Shown here: positions 16,854-24,815 of the stretch, piece after piece
How the letters are laid out: every line of letters begins with the position of its first letter
How positions within the stretch are numbered: the stretch's first letter is position 1
NCBI GenBank assembly: GCA_003210115.1
Contig: QCNM01000002.1
Span: 1 to 58,086, forward strand
DNA from: SAR116 cluster bacterium AG-426-A06
Lineage (GTDB): Bacteria; Pseudomonadota; Alphaproteobacteria; Puniceispirillales; Marisalimonadaceae
Direction of reading: 5' to 3'
DNA: 58,086 nucleotides
The notes under the pieces: generated by a model
Told to the model about the DNA's origin: nothing
What the model saw: only the letters and a program-made list of their open reading frames with translations
Databases searched by the model: none
Made by a program: the position numbers and the translations under genes

Positions 16854-17168
16854 TTATATCTCAATCCACGGAGCTTGTGTCATTATTTTATTTTCTTGAT
16901 TTAAAACCAAAGGTCTAAATTTAGAAGCAAATTTAATAAAATCTTCATCTAAAAAAATTTGTTTCCATAATTTTCTTCTCTCATTATCATCCTCAAATTT
17001 CCAAATGTGGATAATTTGGTTTAAAGCACCAATGTCCCCAAGATAATAATTTACTAAATTTTTTTTAAATTTTTTAATCCAAGGAGTTCCAAATTCTTTA
17101 TATATTTCTGATGCTTCATGAAGTTTTCCAACAAAAAGAGTATATGTTCTTAGCTCATAGATTGCCAT
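16854..17168 (-). CDS. NIPSNAP family protein
   Basis: Small ferredoxin-like alpha/beta barrel protein of the NIPSNAP family, recognised by the N-terminal IYELRTYTLFVGKLHEA and the central INQIIHIW-type strand (NQIIHIWKFEDDNERRKLW). No biochemical function is firmly established for bacterial members. The length is 104 aa, one domain. A strong GAGGAT site lies 4-5 bp before the ATG. It is the first gene of a two-gene minus-strand unit with the tartrate/D-malate dehydrogenase, so it may assist that pathway. The start is divergent from the lactate-type dehydrogenase, with an inverted repeat in the 87-bp gap. Confidence 0.88.
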   Translation of the reverse strand: MAIYELRTYTLFVGKLHEASEIYKEFGTPWIKKFKKNLVNYYLGDIGALNQIIHIWKFEDDNERRKLWKQIFLDEDFIKFASKFRPLVLNQENKIMTQAPWIEI

Positions 17169-17190
17169 GTTATCCTCTATAATTTAGTTA

Positions 17191-17216
17191 ATTTGAACTT
17201 GTAATGAGTTTCAAAT
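17191..17216. promoter_or_regulatory. Inverted repeat in divergent intergenic region (possible shared operator)
   Basis: Seven-base arms ATTTGAA (17191-17197) and TTCAAAT (17210-17216) flank 12 bases in the 87-bp gap between the NIPSNAP gene (minus) and the FMN dehydrogenase gene (plus). The position would allow one regulator to act on both units. Arms are AT-rich, so chance is possible. Confidence 0.3.
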
Positions 17217-17255
17217 AAGATAATTTATAAATTACAATTTAGCAATGAGAAACAT

Positions 17256-18410
17256 ATGGATATTTTGGAAATTAAGGATCTTGAGAGATTAGCTAAAAAA
17301 AGAGTACCTAAGATGTTTTTTGATTATGTTAATTCAGGCTCATGGACAGAAGCTACATATAAAGAAAATGTTAGTGACTTTTCTAAAATAAAACTTAGGC
17401 AAAGAGTTGCCGTTGATATGACTAATAGAAAATTAAATACAAAATTAGTTGATCAAGAATTTTCAATGCCAGTTGCAATCGCTCCAACGGGCCTTACAGG
17501 TATGCAAAAAGCAAACGGAGAAATATTAGCTGCTCAAGCCTGTGAGGAATTTGGAATACCTTATACCTTATCAACTATGAGTGTATGTTCAATTGAAGAA
17601 GTCGCCAAGCATACAAAAAAACCTTTTTGGTTTCAGCTGTATGTAATGAGAGACAAAAAATTTATGGAAAGATTGATTGAAAGAGCTGATAAAGCTGGAT
17701 GTAGTGCACTAGTCCTAACTTTAGATTTACAAATTTTAGGACAAAGACATAAGGACATACGTAATGGGTTGTCCACACCTCCTAAACTTACTCCAAAGCA
17801 CATCTATCAAATGGTCGTTAGACCAAAATGGTGTTTTGAAATGCTGCAAACCAAAAATAGATCATTTGGAAATATAGTAGGTCACGTTGATGGTGTTTCA
17901 GACTTAAGATCATTAGGTTCTTGGACTTCTGAGCAGTTTGACCCAAAATTAGATTGGAATGAAATTGAATGGATAAGAAAAAAATGGAAGAAAAAGCTTA
18001 TACTTAAAGGCATTTTAGATAGTGAAGATGCTATAATTGCATCTAAGACAGGTGCTGATGCAATTATTGTTTCTAATCATGGTGGACGACAATTAGATGG
18101 TGCGCCCTCATCTATTAAAGTATTACCTGAAATAGTGGACGCTGTTGGGAGAAAAATAGAAATTCACATTGACGGTGGTATTAGGTCTGGACAAGATGTT
18201 GTTAAAGCATTGTGTTTAGGAGCAAAGGGCGTTTATATAGGTAGAGCATTTCTTTATGGTTTGGGAGCTATGGGTAAAAAAGGTGTTACTAAATCATTAG
18301 ACATCATTAAAAATGAACTTGATAAAACTATGGCATTTTGCGGAAGAAGAAACGTAGTAGATTTAGATAAATCAAATCTATATGTAGAAAAGCCTTATAG
18401 CAATTATTAA
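17256..18410 (+). CDS. FMN-dependent alpha-hydroxy-acid dehydrogenase (L-lactate dehydrogenase LldD-like)
   Basis: Flavoenzyme that oxidises an L-2-hydroxy acid (lactate, glycolate, mandelate type) and passes electrons to quinone or oxygen. The sequence shows FDYVNSGSW near the N terminus, the FMN-contacting APTGLTGM, FQLYVMRD, LTLDLQILGQRHKDIRNG, the Lys in LILKGILDSEDA, and the active-site SNHGGRQLDGAPSS with catalytic His, followed by HIDGGIRSGQDVVKAL. Length (384 aa) fits LldD. A GAGAAA precedes the ATG. Without the substrate-loop details I cannot separate lactate from glycolate or mandelate use. It is divergent from the NIPSNAP/tartrate dehydrogenase unit. Confidence 0.9.
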   Translation: MDILEIKDLERLAKKRVPKMFFDYVNSGSWTEATYKENVSDFSKIKLRQRVAVDMTNRKLNTKLVDQEFSMPVAIAPTGLTGMQKANGEILAAQACEEFGIPYTLSTMSVCSIEEVAKHTKKPFWFQLYVMRDKKFMERLIERADKAGCSALVLTLDLQILGQRHKDIRNGLSTPPKLTPKHIYQMVVRPKWCFEMLQTKNRSFGNIVGHVDGVSDLRSLGSWTSEQFDPKLDWNEIEWIRKKWKKKLILKGILDSEDAIIASKTGADAIIVSNHGGRQLDGAPSSIKVLPEIVDAVGRKIEIHIDGGIRSGQDVVKALCLGAKGVYIGRAFLYGLGAMGKKGVTKSLDIIKNELDKTMAFCGRRNVVDLDKSNLYVEKPYSNY

Positions 18411-19345
18411 TCAGTTTTTATTATTTGCTTAATTGCGTCACTAGCTTCATTTATACATAGAATTGAAGTTGGTAAACTTAATATGTTACTTACAAAAGCA
18501 TGTATTTGTCCTTCATAAACTTTGTAATATACCTCATTTTTAAATGATTTTAGTCTTTTCATTAAAGCATACCCTTCATCAACTAGTGGATCTAATCCTG
18601 CACCATAAATATAAGTAGTAGGCATTTCATGAAAATCTGAGTAAAGCAAAGGTGATATGTTCCAATTAGTAACATCATCATTATCATTTAAATAATGATC
18701 TGCAAAATAATCTAAAGTTGACTTCTTAACAATTAGTCCATCCAATATTATGCTCATGGATGGTCGTGACATTGTAAAATCAACCCAAGGATAAAAAAGT
18801 ATTTGTCCTTTAATCTTAGGAAGTTTTTTTTCTTTTGAAAGAATTGATATAATTAATGCTAAATTTCCTCCAGCACTATCACCGCAAACTACAACTTTAT
18901 TTTTATCAAATTTAATTTGTTTACTATTTTCAAAAACATATTTTACAGCGTTTATTGAATCTTCCAATGAACAAGGAAATTTATATTCTGGTGCTAAAGA
19001 ATAATCTACAGCAATTAATTTACATTCTGATTTTTTAGTAAGATGTCTGCATAGCAAATCATGACTGTCAAGATCTCCCATTACAAAACCACCACCGTGA
19101 AAAAAAATTATTAAAGGTTGATTATCATTATCATTATTTGAATATATTCTGAGCTTTAGTTTTCTATTTTTACTTTTTATTTTAATTTCATTTATGCGGT
19201 TTATGTGAACTTGATGATCAGGAGGTACTGCAGCCATAGAAGCTCTCATTTCTCTTAATTCTATTGGTGTAAGGTTTTCGACTTCAGGCGCATTATTTTC
19301 AAGTCTTAATTTTAAAAACTGTTTTGTATCATTGTCTATTTTCAT
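18407..19345 (-). CDS. Alpha/beta hydrolase, hormone-sensitive-lipase family esterase
   Basis: Carboxylesterase of family IV. The oxyanion motif HGGGFVMGDLDSHD is followed by the nucleophile elbow GDSAGGN, an acidic residue near GLDPLVDEGY and the catalytic His in GQIHAFV. N-terminal MRASMAAVPPDHQVH is the cap region typical of this family. Length 312 aa. The stop shares TTAA with the convergent lactate-type dehydrogenase. Likely acts on short-chain acyl esters in the cytoplasm; the natural ester is unknown. Confidence 0.88.
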   Translation of the reverse strand: MKIDNDTKQFLKLRLENNAPEVENLTPIELREMRASMAAVPPDHQVHINRINEIKIKSKNRKLKLRIYSNNDNDNQPLIIFFHGGGFVMGDLDSHDLLCRHLTKKSECKLIAVDYSLAPEYKFPCSLEDSINAVKYVFENSKQIKFDKNKVVVCGDSAGGNLALIISILSKEKKLPKIKGQILFYPWVDFTMSRPSMSIILDGLIVKKSTLDYFADHYLNDNDDVTNWNISPLLYSDFHEMPTTYIYGAGLDPLVDEGYALMKRLKSFKNEVYYKVYEGQIHAFVSNILSLPTSILCINEASDAIKQIIKTD

Positions 19346-19402
19346 TATGTTAATAATAGAGTAAATATTTAAAAATTAATATATAAAAAAAAGTTAGATA
19401 AG

Positions 19403-19453
19403 ACTAAAAATATTAGTTTATTGACTTTTAGTAAGCTTTAACCAATATATAAA
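19403..19453 (+). promoter_or_regulatory. Putative promoter and short palindrome before the 10-TM transporter gene
   Basis: ACTAA-N5-TTAGT (19403-19417) lies just before a -35-like TTGACT (19421-19426), and TATATA/TATAAA (19446-19453) directly abuts the ATG at 19456. If that is the -10 element the transcript would start at or within a few bases of the start codon, i.e. nearly leaderless; the spacing (19-21 bp) is longer than ideal. Weak evidence. Confidence 0.3.
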
Positions 19454-19455
19454 CT

Positions 19456-20649
19456 ATGCAAACTTCAAATCCAAGGTATAATGAGCTCTCTCAGCCACTT
19501 TTAATAAAGTATCAGTTAATTGCTACTTACGTGCTACTATTATTTTGTATACTTGTTTATTTAAATTTAGATAATGAAGTCCTAAACATTATTCAAAGCT
19601 CTGTAGCTGATGCCTACATAGCAGTTTCAAGTTTTGTGGCAGGCACTTTATTAATATTCTATTCATTAGAAAAGTTTCTTAATTTTGATATTGGAGTTTT
19701 TTTAAAAAAACACCCAAAATTAGAAATTATAGGCTGTTCATTTCTCGGTGCTTTGCCTGGTTGTGGTGGAGCTATAATAGTAATGACACAATATACAAGA
19801 GGAAAAATATCTTTTGGATCTGTTGTAGCCACTCTAACAGCAACAATGGGTGATGCTGCATTTCTTCTCATTGCAAAAAAACCACTAGTTGGATTATTTG
19901 TACTCACAACTGGGTTCTTTGTTGGTATTCTTTCAGGAATTTTGGTAAATCTATTACACGGTAAATTTTTTCTAAAATTAACAGGATGCCAAGTTATTAA
20001 AAGATATGCATCAACTTCAAAAAAATTTAACCAATCTAAGAATTTAGAAAATCTCTGGTTGTTTTTTATGATACCAGGCATTTTAATTGGTATTTTAAGC
20101 GCTTTTCAGATTGATCTTAATTCTGTTTTTACAAACCGTTTTGTAAAAGATCCAATTTCATTTTTTGGCTTTGTTGCGGGTTCTCTTTGTTTTTTTATGT
20201 GGCTATTACCTTTAATGCACGGATATAAAATCCATATCTCAGATAATAATGATACCTTAAAATATAGAACTATTAGTGATACCAACTTTGTAACTGGTTG
20301 GGTTATCTTGGCTTTTTTGGCATTTGAATTAAGTATTCATTTTTCAAATATTGATCTATCAATTATTTTTAATACTTATTTATATTTTGTACCTTTAATC
20401 TCAATTTTGATCGGACTTCTTCCTGGTTGTGGACCTCAAATTTTGGTTACAACAATGTATTTAAGTGGTGTTATTCCATTATCTGCTCAACTAGGTAATG
20501 CTATTTCTAATGACGGTGACGCTTTATTTCCAGCAATTGCTATACATCCAAAAGCTGCACTAATTGCTACACTTTATTCTTCTATACCAGCTTTTATAAT
20601 TAGTTACTTATATTTGTTTATATTTGAGGCTAATATTTTTTGGTTTTAA
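19456..20649 (+). CDS. Putative manganese/heavy-metal transporter (10-TM, ArsP_2 type)
   Basis: Polytopic membrane protein of the putative 10-TM heavy-metal exporter group often annotated as putative manganese transporter. It is an internal duplication: the first half has GALPGCGGAIIVMTQYTRG then TATMGDAAFLLIAKKP, and the second half has GLLPGCGPQILVTTMYLSG then AISNDGDALFPAIAIHP. Each half thus contains LPGCG followed by GDA, probably forming the transport path with paired cysteines and acidic residues near the membrane. Length 397 aa, with about 10 hydrophobic segments. Direction of transport and metal are not settled by sequence. It stands alone, with a promoter-like region close to the ATG. 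Confidence 0.82.
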   Translation: MQTSNPRYNELSQPLLIKYQLIATYVLLLFCILVYLNLDNEVLNIIQSSVADAYIAVSSFVAGTLLIFYSLEKFLNFDIGVFLKKHPKLEIIGCSFLGALPGCGGAIIVMTQYTRGKISFGSVVATLTATMGDAAFLLIAKKPLVGLFVLTTGFFVGILSGILVNLLHGKFFLKLTGCQVIKRYASTSKKFNQSKNLENLWLFFMIPGILIGILSAFQIDLNSVFTNRFVKDPISFFGFVAGSLCFFMWLLPLMHGYKIHISDNNDTLKYRTISDTNFVTGWVILAFLAFELSIHFSNIDLSIIFNTYLYFVPLISILIGLLPGCGPQILVTTMYLSGVIPLSAQLGNAISNDGDALFPAIAIHPKAALIATLYSSIPAFIISYLYLFIFEANIFWF

Positions 20650-20702
20650 AAATAATAAATAAATAATTTTTTGTTTATTTAAAATGTTGTTAATATTTCT
20701 GC

Positions 20703-21539
20703 ATGAGTAATGACAAATATATCTCAGATTATATACCAGCACCAATTGCCAGTAATGAAAATCAAAGATTGGAAGCTGTTAGAAGAACAGGCGCCATGTA
20801 TTTGGATCAGGATGAACTTTATGATGTATATTGTTATTTAGCAAAAGAGATTACAGGATGTCCAGTAAGTTGGACTGGCCTAATTGATAGTGAAAATCAA
20901 TATTGTTTAGCAAGTGATGGATTTCCCGAAGACACATCAAAAAAAATTCCAAGAAAACAAACTTTTTGCCAATATGCTCTTGATAAAACAGAGCCTTTAA
21001 TAATACAGAATATGAAAACTGATTTAATCTTTAAAAATCATCCATTAGTTAAAGAAGGGATTGTTAAATTTTATGCGGCCTTTCCCATAGTAACATCCGA
21101 TGGTTATACTCTAGGAACGTTATGTGTAAGTGGAGATAAAGAGGTTGAACTAACTAAAAACCAAATCAAATCACTTAAAAGTTTATCTAGAAAAATGGCT
21201 TATCAATTAGAAATACAAGAAAATTTTAGAAATAAAAGTGCTGAAAACTTAATTCAAATTATAGATAAAATTTCACAGCATGTAGAAAACTTAAATATCA
21301 CTCATTTAAAAACAATTTTAAAATTTTTTTCAGATCAAACTATTGATAATATTGAAAAAAACTATTTGTCAAAAATTAAAGTAATAAAAGTATCTGCTAA
21401 GGAATTTGTAATTACAGATTTTGGCAATAAATTAAGAAATGAACTATCTCTAGATAAGGGTATATTAAAGAGAGTAAAAAATTTATCAAACAATGAAAAT
21501 GATTTAGACAATTTATTTAACGAAATTAGGAATAATTAA
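20703..21539 (+). CDS. GAF domain-containing protein
   Basis: Cytoplasmic protein with one GAF domain at about residues 30-175, recognised by KEITGCPVSWTGLIDSEN, the TFCQYALDKTEPLIIQNMK segment and KFYAAFPIVTSDGYTLGTLC. GAF domains bind small molecules such as cyclic nucleotides or haem; the ligand here is unknown. The remaining 100 residues are helical and Lys/Asn rich with no recognisable kinase, cyclase or HTH output domain. The stop overlaps the next ATG (TAATG), so it heads an operon with a 103-aa unknown, a dehalogenase-like hydrolase and DUF952. Confidence 0.82.
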   Translation: MSNDKYISDYIPAPIASNENQRLEAVRRTGAMYLDQDELYDVYCYLAKEITGCPVSWTGLIDSENQYCLASDGFPEDTSKKIPRKQTFCQYALDKTEPLIIQNMKTDLIFKNHPLVKEGIVKFYAAFPIVTSDGYTLGTLCVSGDKEVELTKNQIKSLKSLSRKMAYQLEIQENFRNKSAENLIQIIDKISQHVENLNITHLKTILKFFSDQTIDNIEKNYLSKIKVIKVSAKEFVITDFGNKLRNELSLDKGILKRVKNLSNNENDLDNLFNEIRNN

Positions 21540-21850
21540 TGTTTGGGAAAATCTTAAATTTTAGATTTCCATCAGTTAGCGAGGCAAAGCTAGCAGCTTC
21601 ATTCTGTTCTGAAAAGTTTGGTTCAAAAATATCTGATTATAATATCATTGGTCTTAACATATTTATCAGTCAGTTAGGAGATCTTAATGTTTCAATTAAA
21701 TTTGAAAACTCAAATGCGCTTAATAAATTCGAAACTAACTATGAAAATATAATCTCAGATTTAAAAAAGAGTTTAGCTTTTAAAGAAAATAATTTTGTTG
21801 GCGTTTGTGCATATACGTATGAAAAAGAAGCAACTCTTACAGAGAATTAA
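21539..21850 (+). CDS. Hypothetical protein, 103 aa
   Basis: No family recognised. The small soluble product starts MFGKILNFRFPSVSEAKLAA and looks like a ferredoxin-like alpha/beta domain: a beta strand (GKILNFRF), a helix (SEAKLAASFCSEKFG), further strands (NIIGLNIFISQL and LNVSIKFE) and a helix (NKFETNYENIISDLKK). No signal peptide, no metal motif. It begins within the GAF gene's stop codon and is followed after 2 bp by the dehalogenase-like gene, so it is co-expressed with both. It may be a partner or ligand-binding accessory of the GAF protein (inference from position only). Confidence 0.7.
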   Translation: MFGKILNFRFPSVSEAKLAASFCSEKFGSKISDYNIIGLNIFISQLGDLNVSIKFENSNALNKFETNYENIISDLKKSLAFKENNFVGVCAYTYEKEATLTEN

Positions 21851-21852
21851 TA

Positions 21853-22764
21853 ATGATTGAAGCTAAAGAAAATTTTAATAATACATGGCCATTTAATCCT
21901 AATTTTTTTTCCGGCAATGGTTTTAAACAACATTACGTGGACGAAGGTAAAGAAAATAATAAAGTGATTTTATGCCTCCATGGTGAACCAACATGGGGAT
22001 ATATATATAGACATTTTATTAAAAAATTATCAAAAAATTTTAGAGTAGTAGTTCCAGATTTAATGGGCTTTGGAAAATCTGAAACGCCAATGAATAAAGA
22101 ATATTCTCTAAAGACACATGTTGAAAATTTGGAAAATTTAGTAAACTACTTAGAATTAAAAAACATATATTTTGTTGGGCAAGATTGGGGTGGTCCAATT
22201 TTAGGAGCATATACATTACGTAATTTAACAGAAACTAAAGGTATGTTTTTAATAAATACAATTTTTGGATATAGTAGAACTGAAAAACCTAAAGAATTAA
22301 CCCCATGGTTTAAATGGATAAAGAAAAATGAAGAAAATGGTACTTTAGATGGAATATTAGGAGAATTGAATACAACTATTTTATCAATAATGAAATTATT
22401 GAATTTTACAAATAGCTCTATAATTGATGATAATTGGATAAATGCATATGCTTCGCCATTTCCAAATAAGGACAGTTGTTTAGGAGCAATCAATTTTCCA
22501 CTAGATGTTTTGCATGGAAGAATGATTCCATTTATAATTAATTGCTTGAAAAATGGAGATATGAAATCTTTTTTAGAAATTCCTTCTGAATTAGTCTATG
22601 GAATGAAAGATAGAGCAATTGACCCAGATTACGCTATAAAAGATTTTAAAGCTTTATATCCTAATTCTAAAGTAACCAAATTAGAAAATGCTGGGCATTT
22701 TTCTCAAGAAGATGAACCATATAAAATTATTGAATTAATAAAGGAGTTTGTTAGTAATAATTAA
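21853..22764 (+). CDS. Haloalkane dehalogenase-like alpha/beta hydrolase (HLD-I/DhlA type)
   Basis: Alpha/beta hydrolase with the full set of residues of the DhlA-type haloalkane dehalogenases: HGEPTWGYIYR (oxyanion/halide region), the nucleophilic Asp in GQDWGGPI with the adjacent halide-binding Trp, the catalytic acid in YGMKDRAIDPD and the catalytic His in AGHFSQEDEP. Length 303 aa, as in DhlA. Enzymes of this kind release halide from haloalkanes, but relatives with the Asp nucleophile can have other roles such as epoxide hydrolysis. The cap domain (about residues 145-230) differs in sequence, so the substrate is not predictable. The gene is translationally coupled to neighbours on both sides. 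Confidence 0.85.
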   Translation: MIEAKENFNNTWPFNPNFFSGNGFKQHYVDEGKENNKVILCLHGEPTWGYIYRHFIKKLSKNFRVVVPDLMGFGKSETPMNKEYSLKTHVENLENLVNYLELKNIYFVGQDWGGPILGAYTLRNLTETKGMFLINTIFGYSRTEKPKELTPWFKWIKKNEENGTLDGILGELNTTILSIMKLLNFTNSSIIDDNWINAYASPFPNKDSCLGAINFPLDVLHGRMIPFIINCLKNGDMKSFLEIPSELVYGMKDRAIDPDYAIKDFKALYPNSKVTKLENAGHFSQEDEPYKIIELIKEFVSNN

Positions 22765-23129
22765 TGAACACAGACTTTGTTTTTAAAATTCTAGAGCACA
22801 AAGAATGGTTTAATAATGAAGAGGAATATAAAGGGTCTTTAATTGATTTAAAAGATGGTTTTATACATCTTTCTTCAGTGAACCAGATTTATGAAACATG
22901 CAAGAAATATTTCTCTGGAAGAGAAAATTTAATTGTAATTTATTTTAAAATTAAAGATTTAGGAAATAACTTAAAGTGGGAAAAATCAAGAAATAATGAT
23001 TTATTTCCACATTATTATGGAAATTTAAAAAAAGAATTAATGATAGGATTTTTTGAGCTAAAAAGAATTGCTAATGGCAGCCATGAATTTCCTAAAGACT
23101 TTATCACTGGCAAATTTTTTAATAAATGA
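22764..23129 (+). CDS. DUF952 domain-containing protein
   Basis: Single-domain protein of the DUF952 family (also described as glutathione S-transferase-like in some annotations), recognised by LKDGFIHLSSVNQIYETCKKYF with the conserved DGFIHLS and the later FPHYYGNLK. Function not established. Length 121 aa. The ATG overlaps the previous stop. The last 72 bp lie antisense over the coding end of the GT4 glycosyltransferase, an unusually long convergent coding overlap. Confidence 0.85.
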   Translation: MNTDFVFKILEHKEWFNNEEEYKGSLIDLKDGFIHLSSVNQIYETCKKYFSGRENLIVIYFKIKDLGNNLKWEKSRNNDLFPHYYGNLKKELMIGFFELKRIANGSHEFPKDFITGKFFNK

Positions 23130-24143
23130 TTGTCTTGCATTTTTACCTAATTGATTTCTTTTAGTTTGATTATTAATTGCTTCAAAAATTACATTTTCTA
23201 ATTCTTTTTCGTTAAGTGTGTTCACATTCCAACCTGTTTCATTGTTTATAACAGCATCTAAAACACCACCATCTACTCCAGATATTGAAGGCACTGAAAA
23301 TTTCGCAGCTTCGATATAAGATATTCCAAAACCTTCAATAGAATTTTCAACTTTATAAGATGGCATAATAAACAAATCCGAATTCATTAAAATTTTTTCT
23401 TTTGATTCTTCATTAACAAAATTTTTGATTTTTATATATTTATTCAATTTGTAATAGTTAATTTGTTCTTGTAATTTTTTTTTCAAATAACCATCGCCAT
23501 AAATTGACCATATAAAGTTTTTAATCAACTTTTTTTTTATTAAGTATTTAAAAGCCTTTATTACTGGTATGAAGCCTTTTCTCTCTTCTAATCTTGAAAT
23601 AGTTGTAAGTATAAGGCCTTTTTTATTAGAAGATTTATTTTGAATTTTAATTTTATCATTTTCTATTTCATATGTTGGAGGTATTACATGAATTTTAGTT
23701 TCGGGAAATTTGCAAATATTTAAAAAAATATTTTTTGTATAATTTGAAGAAGAAATAACAATACTTACCTTTTTTAATAATTTATTGATTTTCTTTTTTT
23801 TTGACTTGGACAAATATTCTTGACCATGAGCAAGCATTACAACTTTGTTATTTGTATTTGGTATAGCGTTTAGAGATTTCCAACTATCACAAATAATGAT
23901 ATCATCTTTTTTTAAGATTTTTTTTAATTTAATTTTTTTTATTAATGGTCTAAGAAATTTTGGAAATTTAGAAAAATTAAACTTAATTTTATAACTTCTT
24001 ATTGGATGAGATTCTGGTATATTATGATCTGGTAAAACAAAGGTTGGAATTTTTTTTGAAAAGTGCTTTGCTAATGCTGACATAACACTTTGCATTCCTC
24101 CAAAACGAGGAGGAAAAGTTTGCGTAACAATTATAACTCTCAT
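23058..24143 (-). CDS. Glycosyltransferase family 4 (GT-B)
   Basis: Retaining nucleotide-sugar glycosyltransferase. N-terminal VTQTFPPRFGGMQSVMSALA carries the acceptor-side glycine loop, and the C-terminal half contains TTISRLEERKGFIPVIKAF and the donor-binding EX7E motif within EGFGISYIEAAKFSVP, then SGVDGGVLDAV. The frame opens at a TTG (24161), but the ATG at 24143 gives the normal MRVIIVTQTFPPRFGG start (361 aa). Very Lys/Ile rich. Likely adds a sugar to lipopolysaccharide or another surface glycan. It lies opposite and overlaps the DUF952 gene by 72 bp; the divergent gene is a GST. Confidence 0.88.
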   Translation of the reverse strand: MRVIIVTQTFPPRFGGMQSVMSALAKHFSKKIPTFVLPDHNIPESHPIRSYKIKFNFSKFPKFLRPLIKKIKLKKILKKDDIIICDSWKSLNAIPNTNNKVVMLAHGQEYLSKSKKKKINKLLKKVSIVISSSNYTKNIFLNICKFPETKIHVIPPTYEIENDKIKIQNKSSNKKGLILTTISRLEERKGFIPVIKAFKYLIKKKLIKNFIWSIYGDGYLKKKLQEQINYYKLNKYIKIKNFVNEESKEKILMNSDLFIMPSYKVENSIEGFGISYIEAAKFSVPSISGVDGGVLDAVINNETGWNVNTLNEKELENVIFEAINNQTKRNQLGKNARQSFIKKFASDKVFRKFMAAISNSF

Positions 24144-24206
24144 TTTTTTGATTATATTCAAATATTTTGTGTAGTATATTATTATTAAATTTAAGAAGGT
24201 TAGAAT

Positions 24207-24815
24207 ATGTATAAATTAACTTATAGTCCAGCCTCTCCTTATGTAAGGAAAGTTAGATTAGCAGGCTATCTTTCTGGTCTAAATGATCAAATAGAATTAT
24301 TAAATCCAGATCATGAAACTCATATTAAAATGAAATTAAACAATCCATTGGGAAAGATACCAGTTTTAATGACCCCAAACAATCAGTATGTTTTTGATAG
24401 TCGTGTAATTGTTGAATTATTAAATGATACTTCAGGTAAGTTATATCCTAATGATGATAATAAAAAAATAATTTTAACTAATGCTGCTCTTACTGAAGGT
24501 CTTGTTGATGCATCTCTTCTTTACGTTTATTCAATTAGATATGCAGGAAATCAGAAACCATCAGAAGTTTGGCAAAAGCTTCAATTAACTAAGATTGAAA
24601 ACACTATAGATTATTTAGATAAAAATGTTTCGAATGATTTTAATCCGTCTAAAGTTTATATATCTCATATTGGTTTAATTGTTGCGCTCGATTACTTAAA
24701 TTTTAGAAAAATTTATGATTGGGAAATGAAAACAAAAAACTTAGATGTATGGCATAAACAAGTTAGTGCTTCTATGCCTGGTTATAAAGAAACCTATCCA
24801 AAAGATCCTTCTTAA
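24207..24815 (+). CDS. Glutathione S-transferase family protein
   Basis: Thioredoxin-fold N-terminal domain (YKLTYSPASPYVRKVRLAGY) with the cis-Pro segment GKIPVLMTPN and the glutathione-binding VFDSRVIVELL, followed by a helical C-terminal domain (about residues 85-202). A Ser in SPASPY takes the place of the active Ser/Cys. AAGAAGG precedes the ATG by 6 bp. Its substrate is unknown. The stop shares TTAA with the convergent glycerate kinase gene. Confidence 0.88.
   Translation: MYKLTYSPASPYVRKVRLAGYLSGLNDQIELLNPDHETHIKMKLNNPLGKIPVLMTPNNQYVFDSRVIVELLNDTSGKLYPNDDNKKIILTNAALTEGLVDASLLYVYSIRYAGNQKPSEVWQKLQLTKIENTIDYLDKNVSNDFNPSKVYISHIGLIVALDYLNFRKIYDWEMKTKNLDVWHKQVSASMPGYKETYPKDPS

Noticed and set aside
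19659-20081. Minus-strand open frame inside the 10-TM transporter
   Set aside because: It is antisense to a well-supported gene, has no ribosome-binding site and no recognisable motif.
20650-20702. AAATAAA/TTTATTT stem between the metal transporter and the GAF gene
   Set aside because: Arms are purely A/T and would form a very weak hairpin; no support as a terminator.
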